From NCBI GenBank assembly GCA_050251555.1, contig JBFWMN010000015.1, positions 1 through 30,747 of the forward strand: 30,747 nucleotides of DNA, written 5' to 3'. Position numbers and translations under genes: made by a program. The notes below the pieces were generated by a model. That model was not told the origin of the DNA. It saw nothing but the letters and a program-made list of their open reading frames with translations, and ran no database searches. Each line of letters opens with the position of its first letter. Position 1 is the first letter of the stretch. This document shows, piece by piece, positions 16,084 through 24,447 of the stretch. The DNA is from UBA2137 sp050251555. Lineage in GTDB: Bacteria; Pseudomonadota; Alphaproteobacteria; Micavibrionales; Micavibrionaceae.

Positions 16084-18105
16084 TCAGGCCGCGTTTTCGC
16101 GGTCTTTGCGCGTCACATTCGCATCATAGGGGAGGCGGACAGTGACGGTTGTACCTTGTCCGTATGTGCTCTCGATAAACAGAGCCCCGCCGTGAAGCTC
16201 CGCCAGCTCCTTCGTGATGGCAAGACCGAGGCCTGATCCCTCATGAGAGCGGCTATACTGGTTTTGTACCTGTTCGAACGGTTTGGTGATGGCATCCAGT
16301 TTCGAGGCGGGAATACCGATCCCCTGATCATGAACTTTGATCGCGATATAATCTTCGCGCTGGAGACACTCGGCGCGCACCAGCCCGCCTTTATGCGAGA
16401 ATTTCACGGCGTTGGAGAGCAGGTTCAGCATAATCTGCATGACGGCGCGGCGATCGACCTTAATGGCAAGCATGTCATCTTCGGCCTCAACTGACAGTTT
16501 AATGGAATCGTCAAGTGCGCGGCTTTCCATCATATGGGCAGCCAATTGCATCAGCTTGGCGATTTTGACTTCCTCAACCACCAATTCATAGCGTCCTGCT
16601 TCGATCTTCGACATATCCAGAATATCGGTGATGAGATCAAGGAGATGCTCACCGCTCTCTCTGATACCGCTGATGTAATCGAGATATTTTTCGTTGCCGA
16701 TAGGGCCTAATAATTGGCGCTCAATCATTTCCGAAAAGCCGATAATGGCATTTAAGGGGGTACGGAGTTCATGAGACATATTGGCAAGGAATTGCGATTT
16801 GGCGGCATAGGCGCGTTCTGCACTTTCCTTGGCACCTTTCAAAGCGTTTTCGTATGAATGGCGCTCGGTCACATCCTGCAAGATACCGAACATGGCGGTC
16901 ACATCACCCGATGAATCGCGTTCACATTTCCCCTGACAGCGTACATAACGCGTTTCGCCTTCGGCGCGTGTGACGCGGAAATCAACCTCGAAATTCTTCT
17001 TGTCGATCATTGCGCGTTGGAAAACCTGCATGGTGCGCCCCACATCGCGGCGATGCACATGCTTTGTGACATTATCAATGTCGGGGGTGAAGCTCTCTTC
17101 ATCGACCCCGAAAATACGGAACAGTTCAGACGACCATTCAATGGATTGATCCGACATACGCCAGATCCAGTGGCCCATGCGCCCGATGCGTTGCGCTTCG
17201 GAAAGCTGGCTGGTCTGACGGCGCAGGATCATTTCATTCGTTTTCAGACGCGTCAGATCCTGCCCAACCAGATAAAAGGCGTGCCCGTATTTTTTCTGGC
17301 GCCATTCCATCCATAAAACAGTGCCGGTTTTGGTGACGCAACGGCATTCAAAGTCCAGAACCTGATTACTGGAGACGTCGCCGTTTTTCATGCGCTGCAA
17401 ATGCGGACGAATACGCGCTTTGTCCTCAGGGTGCACCAGATCAAGGAAATCCAGCTTTTCGACCTGTGTTGTTTTATATTCAAAAAGCCCAAGGAAGCTG
17501 GAATTGACCTTACGCAACGCGCCGTTTTTAGAGCACATGATCAACACATCGTTGGACATGTCCATAAAGCTGCGAATGTCTTCGCTGCTCAGGTGTACGT
17601 CTGCCGATTTCGTTTTTTTCTGCGGCTCACGCGGCAGTTTCTCGGTTGCCCAACCGCTTAAAAAGTCGGTTTCGGGAAGTGTGTAATCTCCCGTTTCGGA
17701 AGGGTCAAACAGCGAAGCAATGACAATCTCGTCCGAATCCGTCGTGATACGGCTGATATAGAGGTCGCGGAGCTTCCCATCCTTGCAGATAATTTCGTGT
17801 GCGCCGTCCCTGACATCCTGCCAGAAGACAGGCTCATGCAGTTGGGATGCCGTATCTCCGAATAAGGCGGAGCCGCCCCCGTCATAGAGATTCTCAGGCT
17901 CGGTAAACAGGAAATGGCTCTCAGCCACTTCTTCACCGCTACGCGGGCTTGTCTTTAAAAGGGCAGCAAGCTCCTCACCGATGAAACGGATCTTCCCCGA
18001 TCCATCGATCAGAAGGCGACGTGCGCTGTCATTCGAAGCGAGCGAGCCCGTCGAATCGGTATTGGCCGCAATGCGGCTATCGTGTTTCAATTCAGATTGT
18101 GCCAT
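16084..18105 (-). CDS. Soluble PAS-domain sensor histidine kinase
   Basis: A 673-residue kinase with no membrane segment, so it senses inside the cell. An N-terminal part (about 28-135) resembles a degenerate PAS domain. A PAS domain covers about 172-290 (SFMDMSNDVLIMCSKNGAL, DLVHPEDKARI) and a PAS/PAC domain about 297-415 (IGRMGHWIWRM, RYVRCQGKCERD, FGILQDVTERH). The HisKA domain carries the phospho-accepting His445 in NMSHELRTPLNAIIGFSEM. The ATPase domain has the N box (LLNLLSNAVKFSHKGG), G1 (DQGIGIP), an F box (FEQV) and G2 (GSGLGLAI), all intact. There is no receiver domain and no response regulator gene next to it, so its partner is elsewhere. A TATAAT hexamer ends four bases before the ATG, with no Shine-Dalgarno sequence, suggesting a leaderless mRNA. 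Confidence 0.93.
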   Translation of the reverse strand: MAQSELKHDSRIAANTDSTGSLASNDSARRLLIDGSGKIRFIGEELAALLKTSPRSGEEVAESHFLFTEPENLYDGGGSALFGDTASQLHEPVFWQDVRDGAHEIICKDGKLRDLYISRITTDSDEIVIASLFDPSETGDYTLPETDFLSGWATEKLPREPQKKTKSADVHLSSEDIRSFMDMSNDVLIMCSKNGALRKVNSSFLGLFEYKTTQVEKLDFLDLVHPEDKARIRPHLQRMKNGDVSSNQVLDFECRCVTKTGTVLWMEWRQKKYGHAFYLVGQDLTRLKTNEMILRRQTSQLSEAQRIGRMGHWIWRMSDQSIEWSSELFRIFGVDEESFTPDIDNVTKHVHRRDVGRTMQVFQRAMIDKKNFEVDFRVTRAEGETRYVRCQGKCERDSSGDVTAMFGILQDVTERHSYENALKGAKESAERAYAAKSQFLANMSHELRTPLNAIIGFSEMIERQLLGPIGNEKYLDYISGIRESGEHLLDLITDILDMSKIEAGRYELVVEEVKIAKLMQLAAHMMESRALDDSIKLSVEAEDDMLAIKVDRRAVMQIMLNLLSNAVKFSHKGGLVRAECLQREDYIAIKVHDQGIGIPASKLDAITKPFEQVQNQYSRSHEGSGLGLAITKELAELHGGALFIESTYGQGTTVTVRLPYDANVTRKDRENAA

Positions 18106-18109
18106 GAAA

Positions 18110-18115
18110 ATTATA
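18110..18115 (-). promoter_or_regulatory. Consensus -10 element abutting the kinase start codon
   Basis: On the - strand a perfect TATAAT is followed by TTTC and then the ATG of the kinase gene. Transcription from it would begin at about the A of the ATG. No good -35 hexamer is seen 16-18 bases upstream. Confidence 0.4.
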
Positions 18116-18263
18116 GGGATTTTTCAAGCAAGGAAAGCGACCCACAGGAATACGAATCACTCACTAATACCATAATATGAAACCGCCACGTTTCACAAGC
18201 TTTTCCCCGCCTGAGGGAGCCTGTTGTATTAGTAATTCATGAAATAATGCGCTGCAGCAATGA

Positions 18264-19268
18264 CTATTTCAGGTCACGTGCAAAAAACGGCGTGTCGGAG
18301 GCTTGAGATTGTTCAAACAGGTCATCGTCGCATGCGTCGTTATAGGCTTCTATTTCTTCGCGGCTCATGAAAACAGGCGTTTTTGTACGCGCAAAGTCTG
18401 GCAAAAGTGTCAGAATCTTTTCACCGTCTTGCGGCGGTTTTGTGCCTTTGACGTTCTTGCTCTTCCATTCTTCCCAGAAATGCACGCCATCTGCGAATAA
18501 ATAATCATCAAAAAGATGGCGGGAGGTGAGGCTATCCCTGAGCGCAGGAGAGATATCCGTAATCAGTTTAACCCCTGTGACCTGGGTGCGGGGCATCGCA
18601 AATGCAGGCATGTCACACAATCCTGCGAGAGCTTGTGCGGCTTCAAATGCCGCAGAGGTCGGGGCGACAAAGGTGAAATTGTCGCGAATATTTTTTCGGG
18701 CGCGATCATAGATATCGCACATATCGATGTTTGAATCGCATGCAAAGGCGTCCGTACCGCCTGCGAAAATGCGCGTTTGCGGGTTATTGATCATCGTCTC
18801 ATTGAGATAAATAAGCGCCCGCTCTTCATCAACAAAGCCGCGCTGGTAATCAAAGTTGAGCGCGGAAATCTCGCGTTCGACAGGGTTGCGTATCAACCCC
18901 ACATAGCGTGTCGGCAAACCTGTCATCTCATGCAAGCCATAAGGGAAGTGACCGCTGACCAGACGAAAATCATCAGCCATGAGCGGATCGCAGCGTAAGC
19001 TCTCTCTAGCTGCAGCCAATCCGCCTTCCCAGCCATAGGTGATGAGGTTAGGGGACTGCCCTTCAATGCGCGGGACGGCAAAGCGATGCACGGGAAAGCC
19101 GCTTTGTGTTTTTGACCAGGCTGTCGCCAGAAAGGACAAATTTGTCCCGCCGGTTTTCGGCGGGTGGACAAAGACGATTTGTTCCTCTTGGGCTTGTTCG
19201 GTCAGCTCAAAAGGCTCGAAAATCTGCAGGCGGCGTCCGCTAAAGCTAAGATCTTTATGACGATTCAT
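18264..19268 (-). CDS. Sulfotransferase-family protein
   Basis: A 334-residue protein from the ATG at 19268, with no signal peptide or membrane segment. It resembles PAPS-dependent sulfotransferases of the heparan-sulfate 2-O-sulfotransferase/Sulfotransfer_2 type. The 5'-phosphosulfate loop is near the N-terminus (VFVHPPKTGGTNLSFL, compare HIPKTAGT in the family), and the 3'-phosphate motif appears as RYVGLIRNPVEREISALNFDY with conserved Arg and Ser. The acceptor is unknown; family members sulfate polysaccharides, lipids or small molecules. An in-frame TTG at 19277 would add three residues; the ATG is preferred. No Shine-Dalgarno sequence precedes either, and a promoter-like pair in the terminator just upstream would start the mRNA at about the ATG. 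No sulfate-activation or glycan genes are adjacent. Confidence 0.72.
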   Translation of the reverse strand: MNRHKDLSFSGRRLQIFEPFELTEQAQEEQIVFVHPPKTGGTNLSFLATAWSKTQSGFPVHRFAVPRIEGQSPNLITYGWEGGLAAARESLRCDPLMADDFRLVSGHFPYGLHEMTGLPTRYVGLIRNPVEREISALNFDYQRGFVDEERALIYLNETMINNPQTRIFAGGTDAFACDSNIDMCDIYDRARKNIRDNFTFVAPTSAAFEAAQALAGLCDMPAFAMPRTQVTGVKLITDISPALRDSLTSRHLFDDYLFADGVHFWEEWKSKNVKGTKPPQDGEKILTLLPDFARTKTPVFMSREEIEAYNDACDDDLFEQSQASDTPFFARDLK

Positions 19269-19275
19269 GACGCGC

Positions 19276-19304
19276 AAGCTACAAAAAACCCCGCTTTATG
19301 TCAA
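19276..19304 (-). promoter_or_regulatory. Candidate sulfotransferase promoter overlapping a terminator
   Basis: On the - strand TTGACA (19304-19299) is a perfect -35 hexamer and TAGCTT (19281-19276) a weak -10 (3 of 6 consensus), separated by exactly 17 bases. The -35 lies in the loop of the terminator that follows the redoxin gene. The predicted start is near base 19269, next to the ATG at 19268. Confidence 0.35.
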
Positions 19305-19320
19305 CAAAAAGCGGGGTTTT
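19285..19320 (-). terminator. Rho-independent terminator after the redoxin gene
   Basis: Arms AAAACCCCGCTTT and AAAGCGGGGTTTT (13 bp) enclose a 10-base loop. Read on the - strand, the hairpin ends in a run of six T, 21 bases after the redoxin stop codon. Confidence 0.85.
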
Positions 19321-19341
19321 GAAAGGGAATTTGAAAAGCGC

Positions 19342-20010
19342 TTAGTATTTCACGCCGCAACCATATGGCTGGGTGGTGTTTGTTTCCACGGCTTTTCCAT
19401 CACGTAAGGCTTCGACAGCAGCACGAACATAGTTGTGTGCGCCTTCAACAGCACTTTCACGAGGTGAAGGATTGTCGTCGATCGCGCCCTGATAGGCGAG
19501 GTTGCCGTCTTTATCAATCACGAACATGTGTGGTGTAGCGGATGCGCCGTATTTGTGACCGATCTCACCTGTCGGATCGAGAAGTTTGTATGTAGGGGCG
19601 GCGCCTTCGTCTTCGACAATCTTTTTGCCTTCTTCGGCGTTTACAAAACCTTCTTTGCCTTCAGCAGAGGAAACAATCGTGATCCAGGCCAGATCATCAC
19701 CTGCGAGCTCTTTTTGAAGTTTTTGCATATTTTGCGAATCGTAATGTTTACGCACGAACGGGCATTGGTGGTTCGACCATTCCAGCACAACGATTTTGCC
19801 TTTGAGGCCCGCCAGATCGACGTCGTGACCGGAGAGGATATCCACTCCTGAAAATTCAGGGGCAGCAGCACCGATTTTAGGGGCAACGGTTTCACTTGCT
19901 GCCGTTTCGGCGGGATTGGCCTGTGCGCTGGGCATCAGTTGCGTTGATGCATAAAGCCCGACGGGAACAGCCGCAAGTGCAGCCAGTGTTAGAAAGAGTT
20001 TAGGTGACAT
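19342..20010 (-). CDS. Exported peroxiredoxin-like thioredoxin-fold protein
   Basis: A 222-residue AhpC/TSA-redoxin family protein of the Prx-like group. An N-terminal signal sequence (MSPKLFLTLAALAAVPVGLY, possible cleavage around AQA) indicates a periplasmic location. The redox site is Cys83 in SNHQCPFVRKHYDSQN, a single Cys followed by Pro rather than a CxxC. A second Cys (218) sits in the C-terminal GCGVKY, which resembles the GCxIKW end of this group and could be a resolving residue. TPHMFVIDKDGNLAYQGAIDDN is the cis-Pro segment and final strands of the fold. The start is supported by GGAGGA upstream of the ATG. It lies 52 bases downstream of the DsbD-type gene in the same direction, so DsbD is a likely electron donor; the substrate (peroxide or protein disulfide) is not established. 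Confidence 0.88.
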   Translation of the reverse strand: MSPKLFLTLAALAAVPVGLYASTQLMPSAQANPAETAASETVAPKIGAAAPEFSGVDILSGHDVDLAGLKGKIVVLEWSNHQCPFVRKHYDSQNMQKLQKELAGDDLAWITIVSSAEGKEGFVNAEEGKKIVEDEGAAPTYKLLDPTGEIGHKYGASATPHMFVIDKDGNLAYQGAIDDNPSPRESAVEGAHNYVRAAVEALRDGKAVETNTTQPYGCGVKY

Positions 20011-20062
20011 AGGATTTTTTCCTCCTCATTTTCGGTTTAAAAAAGACGCGTTGACCCTTCAT

Positions 20063-22252
20063 TTAGTGCTGCTCAACAATTTCGACCAGCATGTCGGGAC
20101 TTAAAATTTGTGGCAGGACAACGGGCGCAAGACGCTCACCCGTATTCAGGCGTGCCGGATAATATACGTAGATGGGCACGCCATTCCTTTGGAACGATTC
20201 CAGATAGGCGGTAATGGTTTCATCAAAAAGCGTCCAGTCACCCGTGATCACATGCACGTGGTTATCTTTAAAGAGCTGTTTGACGGTGTCGCTTTCCAGT
20301 GTTGTGCGCTCATTGACTTTACAGGTGATGCACCATGCGGCAGTCATGTTCACAAAGACGGGGTCATCGCCTTTAAGAGCGGTTTCAAGTGCATCTGCCG
20401 TGTATGGGATATGCGACACTTCTCCCGTTTCGGGGTTCAAGACGGCCCCAGCGTTAAAGCTGTGCGCAGGCAATTCGGAATCATGAATCGCAGTCACGGC
20501 TTTGACAAAAACGGTCAGTGCAATCAGCGTCACGATGATTTTGCCGATAATACGCAAGCGCACGGATGACCACATCAGGAAAATCACTGCCAGAAGGCCT
20601 GCCAAAGCCGCTGCCGTACCATCTGCGCCTGTCTGCTGGGACAGCACCCAAATCAGCCAGATCGCGGCGGCAAACATTGGGAAGGACAGGATCTGGCGGA
20701 ATGTCACCATCCAACTTCCGGGTTTGGGCATAAAGCGCTGCAGGGCGGGAACAACCGCCAGCAACAGGAACGGGGCCGCAAGACCCAAGCCCAGTGCGAT
20801 AAAGACGAATAATGTGACATAGGCGGGTTGTAAAAAGGCGTAACCCAAGGCAACTGCCATAAATGGGGCTGTGCAAGGCGTTGCGACAATCACAGCCAGT
20901 GCGCCCGTAGCCATATCGTTGATAAAGGCGTGGGAGGACTGGAAGCGGCGGCCTGCATTACTGAAGACGAAAGGCACTTCGAAAACGCCCATCAAATTCA
21001 TTCCGATCAGGAAGAACAGCAGAAACAGGAAAAAGACGATCATCGGGTTTTGCAACTGAAAGCCCCAGCCGATTTGCGCACCACCGGCTTTCAGGACAAT
21101 CAAGAGACCTGCAATGGCAAGCATCGATAGGATCACACCCATCGTATAGCTGACCCCGTGCAAAACAGCTTCTTTGCGGGTTTTGTCCGAAAGCTTCACA
21201 AAGGACAGTGCCTTCATTGAAAGGATCGGAAACACACATGGCATCAAATTCAGAATAAGGCCGCCTGTAAAGGCAAACAGGATGGCGGTCAAGAAGGTGA
21301 ATTGGGCCGTATCTTCGCCGCCGATATGTGAGGCGCGGTCGGGAAGTGGCTGCGTGTCAGGCATGACTGTCTCGTCTTCGACGATGGCAGATTCTGCTTC
21401 CTCATTATTCATTGGCGCGGCACTGCCTGTGACATTGACAGGAAAGCCGATGGCTTTTTCTTTACCTTGATAGTTATAGGTGACAACGGCATCGAACATG
21501 CTGACATCTGCAAGCTCACGTCCGCCGCGTGCCAGCTTCATCACAAAAGACCCATCGGTTTTTGTTACAATTTCTGGGGCATCGCCATTGACGATCAGGC
21601 CCCATTCGGAAGGGAAGAGATTGATATTATCAGCTTTCACCAGTTCTTTTGGGGCAGGCGTAAAGGATAGAGCCAGTTCGCCATTGTCTTCATAGGCGCT
21701 GACCGCACCGCTGAATGTTTTCGGCATCATGTCCTGTGCTGATTCGAAAATCTCGCTATTAGCGGGCACAGCCGTGTCACCAACAGGGATTGTCAGCGAG
21801 AGACTTTGGGATTCAGGAATACAAATCTCATCACAGACTAGCCATGAAAAATCGCCCGTAAGCTCAATGGACTCACCTTGGAAATCTTTGGGCACGGTGA
21901 CGGTCGCAGGGAAAAGCGTACGATCCTTAAAACCGAAATTGACGACTGATTCGATCGCTTCGATATGTGGGGTCGGGTAAGAAAACTCGGAAACCGAAAC
22001 GCCGTCAGGCAGTGACCATTCTACACTTAAGGGCAGACCTGAATCCCCAGGGTTTTTCCAGTATGTATGCCACCCCGGACGAATGACTTGCTCTAACAGG
22101 ATGTGAAAATTCTCTCCCTTGGCAGCCTGAGACACATCGGCATATAACGCATTCTTGACGTTTTCGGGCGCGTTCTGGGCGTAGGCTTGCGGTATCACCC
22201 CTGCAACGAGAAGCGTGAGGGTCAGGAAGAAAATGCGGAGCGTGGATATCAT
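20063..22252 (-). CDS. DsbD/ScsB-type thiol:disulfide interchange protein
   Basis: A 729-residue inner-membrane protein that carries reducing power from cytoplasmic thioredoxin to the periplasm. A signal peptide (MISTLRIFFLTLTLLVAGVI, cleaved after AYA) precedes a periplasmic N-terminal DsbD-alpha-like domain with the pair Cys140/Cys144 in WLVCDEICIPE. The membrane domain (about 320-600) has the two exchange cysteines Cys339 (LMPCVFP) and Cys460 (ATPCTAPF), in the conserved Pro-Cys contexts. The C-terminal thioredoxin-like domain carries Cys641/Cys644 in AAWCITCK. All three pairs are intact, so the relay should work. The long N-terminal domain (about 310 residues) is of the ScsB-like type rather than the shorter E. 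coli DsbD arrangement. It is transcribed with the downstream redoxin gene. The start codon lacks an evident Shine-Dalgarno sequence. Confidence 0.92.
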   Translation of the reverse strand: MISTLRIFFLTLTLLVAGVIPQAYAQNAPENVKNALYADVSQAAKGENFHILLEQVIRPGWHTYWKNPGDSGLPLSVEWSLPDGVSVSEFSYPTPHIEAIESVVNFGFKDRTLFPATVTVPKDFQGESIELTGDFSWLVCDEICIPESQSLSLTIPVGDTAVPANSEIFESAQDMMPKTFSGAVSAYEDNGELALSFTPAPKELVKADNINLFPSEWGLIVNGDAPEIVTKTDGSFVMKLARGGRELADVSMFDAVVTYNYQGKEKAIGFPVNVTGSAAPMNNEEAESAIVEDETVMPDTQPLPDRASHIGGEDTAQFTFLTAILFAFTGGLILNLMPCVFPILSMKALSFVKLSDKTRKEAVLHGVSYTMGVILSMLAIAGLLIVLKAGGAQIGWGFQLQNPMIVFFLFLLFFLIGMNLMGVFEVPFVFSNAGRRFQSSHAFINDMATGALAVIVATPCTAPFMAVALGYAFLQPAYVTLFVFIALGLGLAAPFLLLAVVPALQRFMPKPGSWMVTFRQILSFPMFAAAIWLIWVLSQQTGADGTAAALAGLLAVIFLMWSSVRLRIIGKIIVTLIALTVFVKAVTAIHDSELPAHSFNAGAVLNPETGEVSHIPYTADALETALKGDDPVFVNMTAAWCITCKVNERTTLESDTVKQLFKDNHVHVITGDWTLFDETITAYLESFQRNGVPIYVYYPARLNTGERLAPVVLPQILSPDMLVEIVEQH

Positions 22253-22353
22253 GGAGCGTATATCTTTGGTTGTGGATGGGGCCTGAATTGCCGATTTTTC
22301 AATCTTTCACAGGATCATTACGGGGTGACCGCTTGTCCGGTTACAAAATTATC

Positions 22354-22359
22354 TATAAT
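22354..22359 (+). promoter_or_regulatory. -10 element of the acetoacetyl-CoA synthetase promoter
   Basis: A perfect TATAAT at 22354-22359 with TTGTCC at 22333-22338 (spacer 15 bases, slightly short) lies 61 bases ahead of the aacS ATG. The ribosome binding site AAAGGA is at 22403-22408. Confidence 0.5.
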
Positions 22360-22420
22360 TTATGTCGTTCATGGGTCAACGGCAACGCCAAATCCTTCTA
22401 TGAAAGGACGAAATTGAAAA

Positions 22421-24394
22421 ATGACATCGACTCCTGCCACACAAAGCGCGCCTGACGCGCCTTTATGGACACCGTCACCTGAACGGGTTGCCGGTTCGCA
22501 ACTCACCGATTTTGTCAAAAAGTCCGGATTTGGCGAATTTTCCAGCTACCATGACCTCTGGCGCTGGACGAACGCCAATATCGCCGAATTCTGGGATGCT
22601 TTGTGGGATTGGGCAGACATACTCGGTGATAAAGGATCCACAGTTTTTTCACCCGCAGCCGATATGATGGACTCGCGATTTTTTGGAAATGCGTATCTGA
22701 ATTACGCTGAGAACTTACTCAGAAAGAAAAATGACGATTTGGCGTTGGTCTTCAAGACCGAGACCGGACCCGAGCGAAAACTGACTTATCAACAGCTTTA
22801 TCAACAGGTATGCGCTATGCAAAAACTGTTGATAAGTGCAGGCGTACAAAAAGGTGACCGAGTGGCGGGCGTTTTACCCAATATGCCCGAGGCTATTATT
22901 GGCGCTCTGGCAGCCGCAGGGCTTGGCGCGATCTGGTCATCGGCCTCGCCGGACTTTGGTGTTCAAGGGATTTTGGATCGTTTCGGACAGACCGAACCCA
23001 AAGTCGTGATTGCGGTCGACGGTTATTATTACGGCGGCAAAAGCTTTGATTGTAAGGCCAAAATGGCTGAGGTCGAAAAGGCTCTCCCCGCTAACCCCCG
23101 CATGATTATTGTGCCGCTGACTGAGGACAAGCCTGATTTGTCGGTCTTTACCGATGCCGTTCAGTGGGAAGGAAAAGGGATTGAAGGCGATATTCATTTC
23201 GAAAAAGTACCTTTCGATCATCCGCTCTTTATTATGTTTTCGTCAGGTACCACGGGTGTGCCCAAATGTATCGTGCACGGGCATGGCGGTACTTTATTGC
23301 AGCATGTGAAGGAACACCGCCTGCAATGCGATGTCGGAGACAAGGACGTCATCTTCTATTTCACGACCTGCGGGTGGATGATGTGGAACTGGCTGATCTC
23401 GGGCTTGGCGTGTGGGGCAACGCTATTGCTGTATGACGGCTCACCGTTCCATCCTGACGGCAATATGCTATGGGAGTACACCTCGCGCCATAAATGTAAG
23501 CTTTTCGGCACTTCCGCAAAATATATCGATGCGTGCAAGAATGCGGGGTTAAAGCCTGGTGAGACGTATGATCTTTCCGATCTGAAGATTATCACCTCGA
23601 CAGGGTCGCCTCTGGTGCATGAAAGTTTCGATTACATCTATCAGGGTGTTAAAAAAGACGTACATCTGGCCTCGATTTATGGCGGGACGGACATTATTTC
23701 GGCAAGTTTCGGTATCGGCAACCCATGGGACCCCGTCTATCGCGGGGAGTTGCAAGGCGCAGGATTGGCGACACCTGTCGATATTTATGACGAAAACGGT
23801 CAAGTGATGGCAGAAGGTGCCGGTGCAGGTGAGCTTGTATGCACGAATAAAATCCCTTCTATGCCTGTTGGATTCTGGAACGATACGGACCGTAAAAAAT
23901 ACAAAGCCGCTTATTTCGAGAAATTTGCAGGTGTCTGGCATCATGGCGACTGGGTTGAAAAAACGCTGCATCACGGGCTGATCGTACATGGGCGTTCGGA
24001 TGCTACACTGAACCCCCAAGGCGTACGGATCGGCACAGCAGAGATTTATCGTCAGGTTGAACAGGTTGCGGGCGTGCTGGAAAGCATTGCTGTCGGGCAA
24101 GATTGGGACGGTGATGTGCGCGTCATCCTCTTTGTCAGATTGAAAGACGGGCTGACACTGGATGAGGCCATGATCAAGGAGATTAAGACGCGTATACGTG
24201 TCGGTGCCTCGCCACGCCACGTGCCGGCAAAAATTTTGCAGGTCACGGACATTCCGCGCACCAAATCCAATAAAATTGTTGAATTGGCGGTACGCGAAAT
24301 TATTCACGGCCGGCCTGTCAAAAACAAGGAAGCCCTTGCAAATCCTGAAGCTTTAGAGCTTTATAAAGACTTGCCTGAGCTAAAAACAGCCTGA
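22421..24394 (+). CDS. Acetoacetyl-CoA synthetase
   Basis: ATP-dependent ligase of the ANL superfamily that activates acetoacetate to acetoacetyl-CoA, feeding ketone bodies or polyhydroxybutyrate breakdown products into central metabolism. The 657-residue length is normal. The N-terminus (LWTPSPERVAGSQLTDFVKK, SYHDLWRWTNANIAEFWDAL) is diagnostic of the acetoacetate-CoA ligase subgroup rather than acetyl-CoA synthetase. The phosphate-binding loop FSSGTTGVPKCIVHG, the aromatic motif TTCGWMMWNWL, the YGGTD adenine-binding motif, the hinge region VHGRSDATLNPQGVRIG and the catalytic Lys in PRTKSNKIVE are all present. It is monocistronic as far as can be seen, with its own promoter; no thiolase or hydroxybutyrate dehydrogenase gene is adjacent. 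The AAAGGA site 12 bases upstream supports the chosen ATG. Confidence 0.94.
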   Translation: MTSTPATQSAPDAPLWTPSPERVAGSQLTDFVKKSGFGEFSSYHDLWRWTNANIAEFWDALWDWADILGDKGSTVFSPAADMMDSRFFGNAYLNYAENLLRKKNDDLALVFKTETGPERKLTYQQLYQQVCAMQKLLISAGVQKGDRVAGVLPNMPEAIIGALAAAGLGAIWSSASPDFGVQGILDRFGQTEPKVVIAVDGYYYGGKSFDCKAKMAEVEKALPANPRMIIVPLTEDKPDLSVFTDAVQWEGKGIEGDIHFEKVPFDHPLFIMFSSGTTGVPKCIVHGHGGTLLQHVKEHRLQCDVGDKDVIFYFTTCGWMMWNWLISGLACGATLLLYDGSPFHPDGNMLWEYTSRHKCKLFGTSAKYIDACKNAGLKPGETYDLSDLKIITSTGSPLVHESFDYIYQGVKKDVHLASIYGGTDIISASFGIGNPWDPVYRGELQGAGLATPVDIYDENGQVMAEGAGAGELVCTNKIPSMPVGFWNDTDRKKYKAAYFEKFAGVWHHGDWVEKTLHHGLIVHGRSDATLNPQGVRIGTAEIYRQVEQVAGVLESIAVGQDWDGDVRVILFVRLKDGLTLDEAMIKEIKTRIRVGASPRHVPAKILQVTDIPRTKSNKIVELAVREIIHGRPVKNKEALANPEALELYKDLPELKTA

Positions 24395-24447
24395 TTTTAA
24401 AAAAGAGCTTTTCTTTTTATGAGAAATCTGGCTTACATGATGATGTT

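Noticed and set aside
16089..16102. CCGCG-TTTT-CGCGG hairpin between the SDR and kinase genes as a terminator
   Set aside because: It lies inside the kinase coding end, has only five pairs, and is not followed by a T-run.
19269..19277. TTG at 19277 as the sulfotransferase start
   Set aside because: It adds only three residues, has no ribosome binding site, and an ATG follows directly.
24399..24419. AAAAAGA/TCTTTTT inverted repeat as the aacS terminator
   Set aside because: The stem is seven A:T-rich pairs with one G:C, too weak to call on sequence alone.
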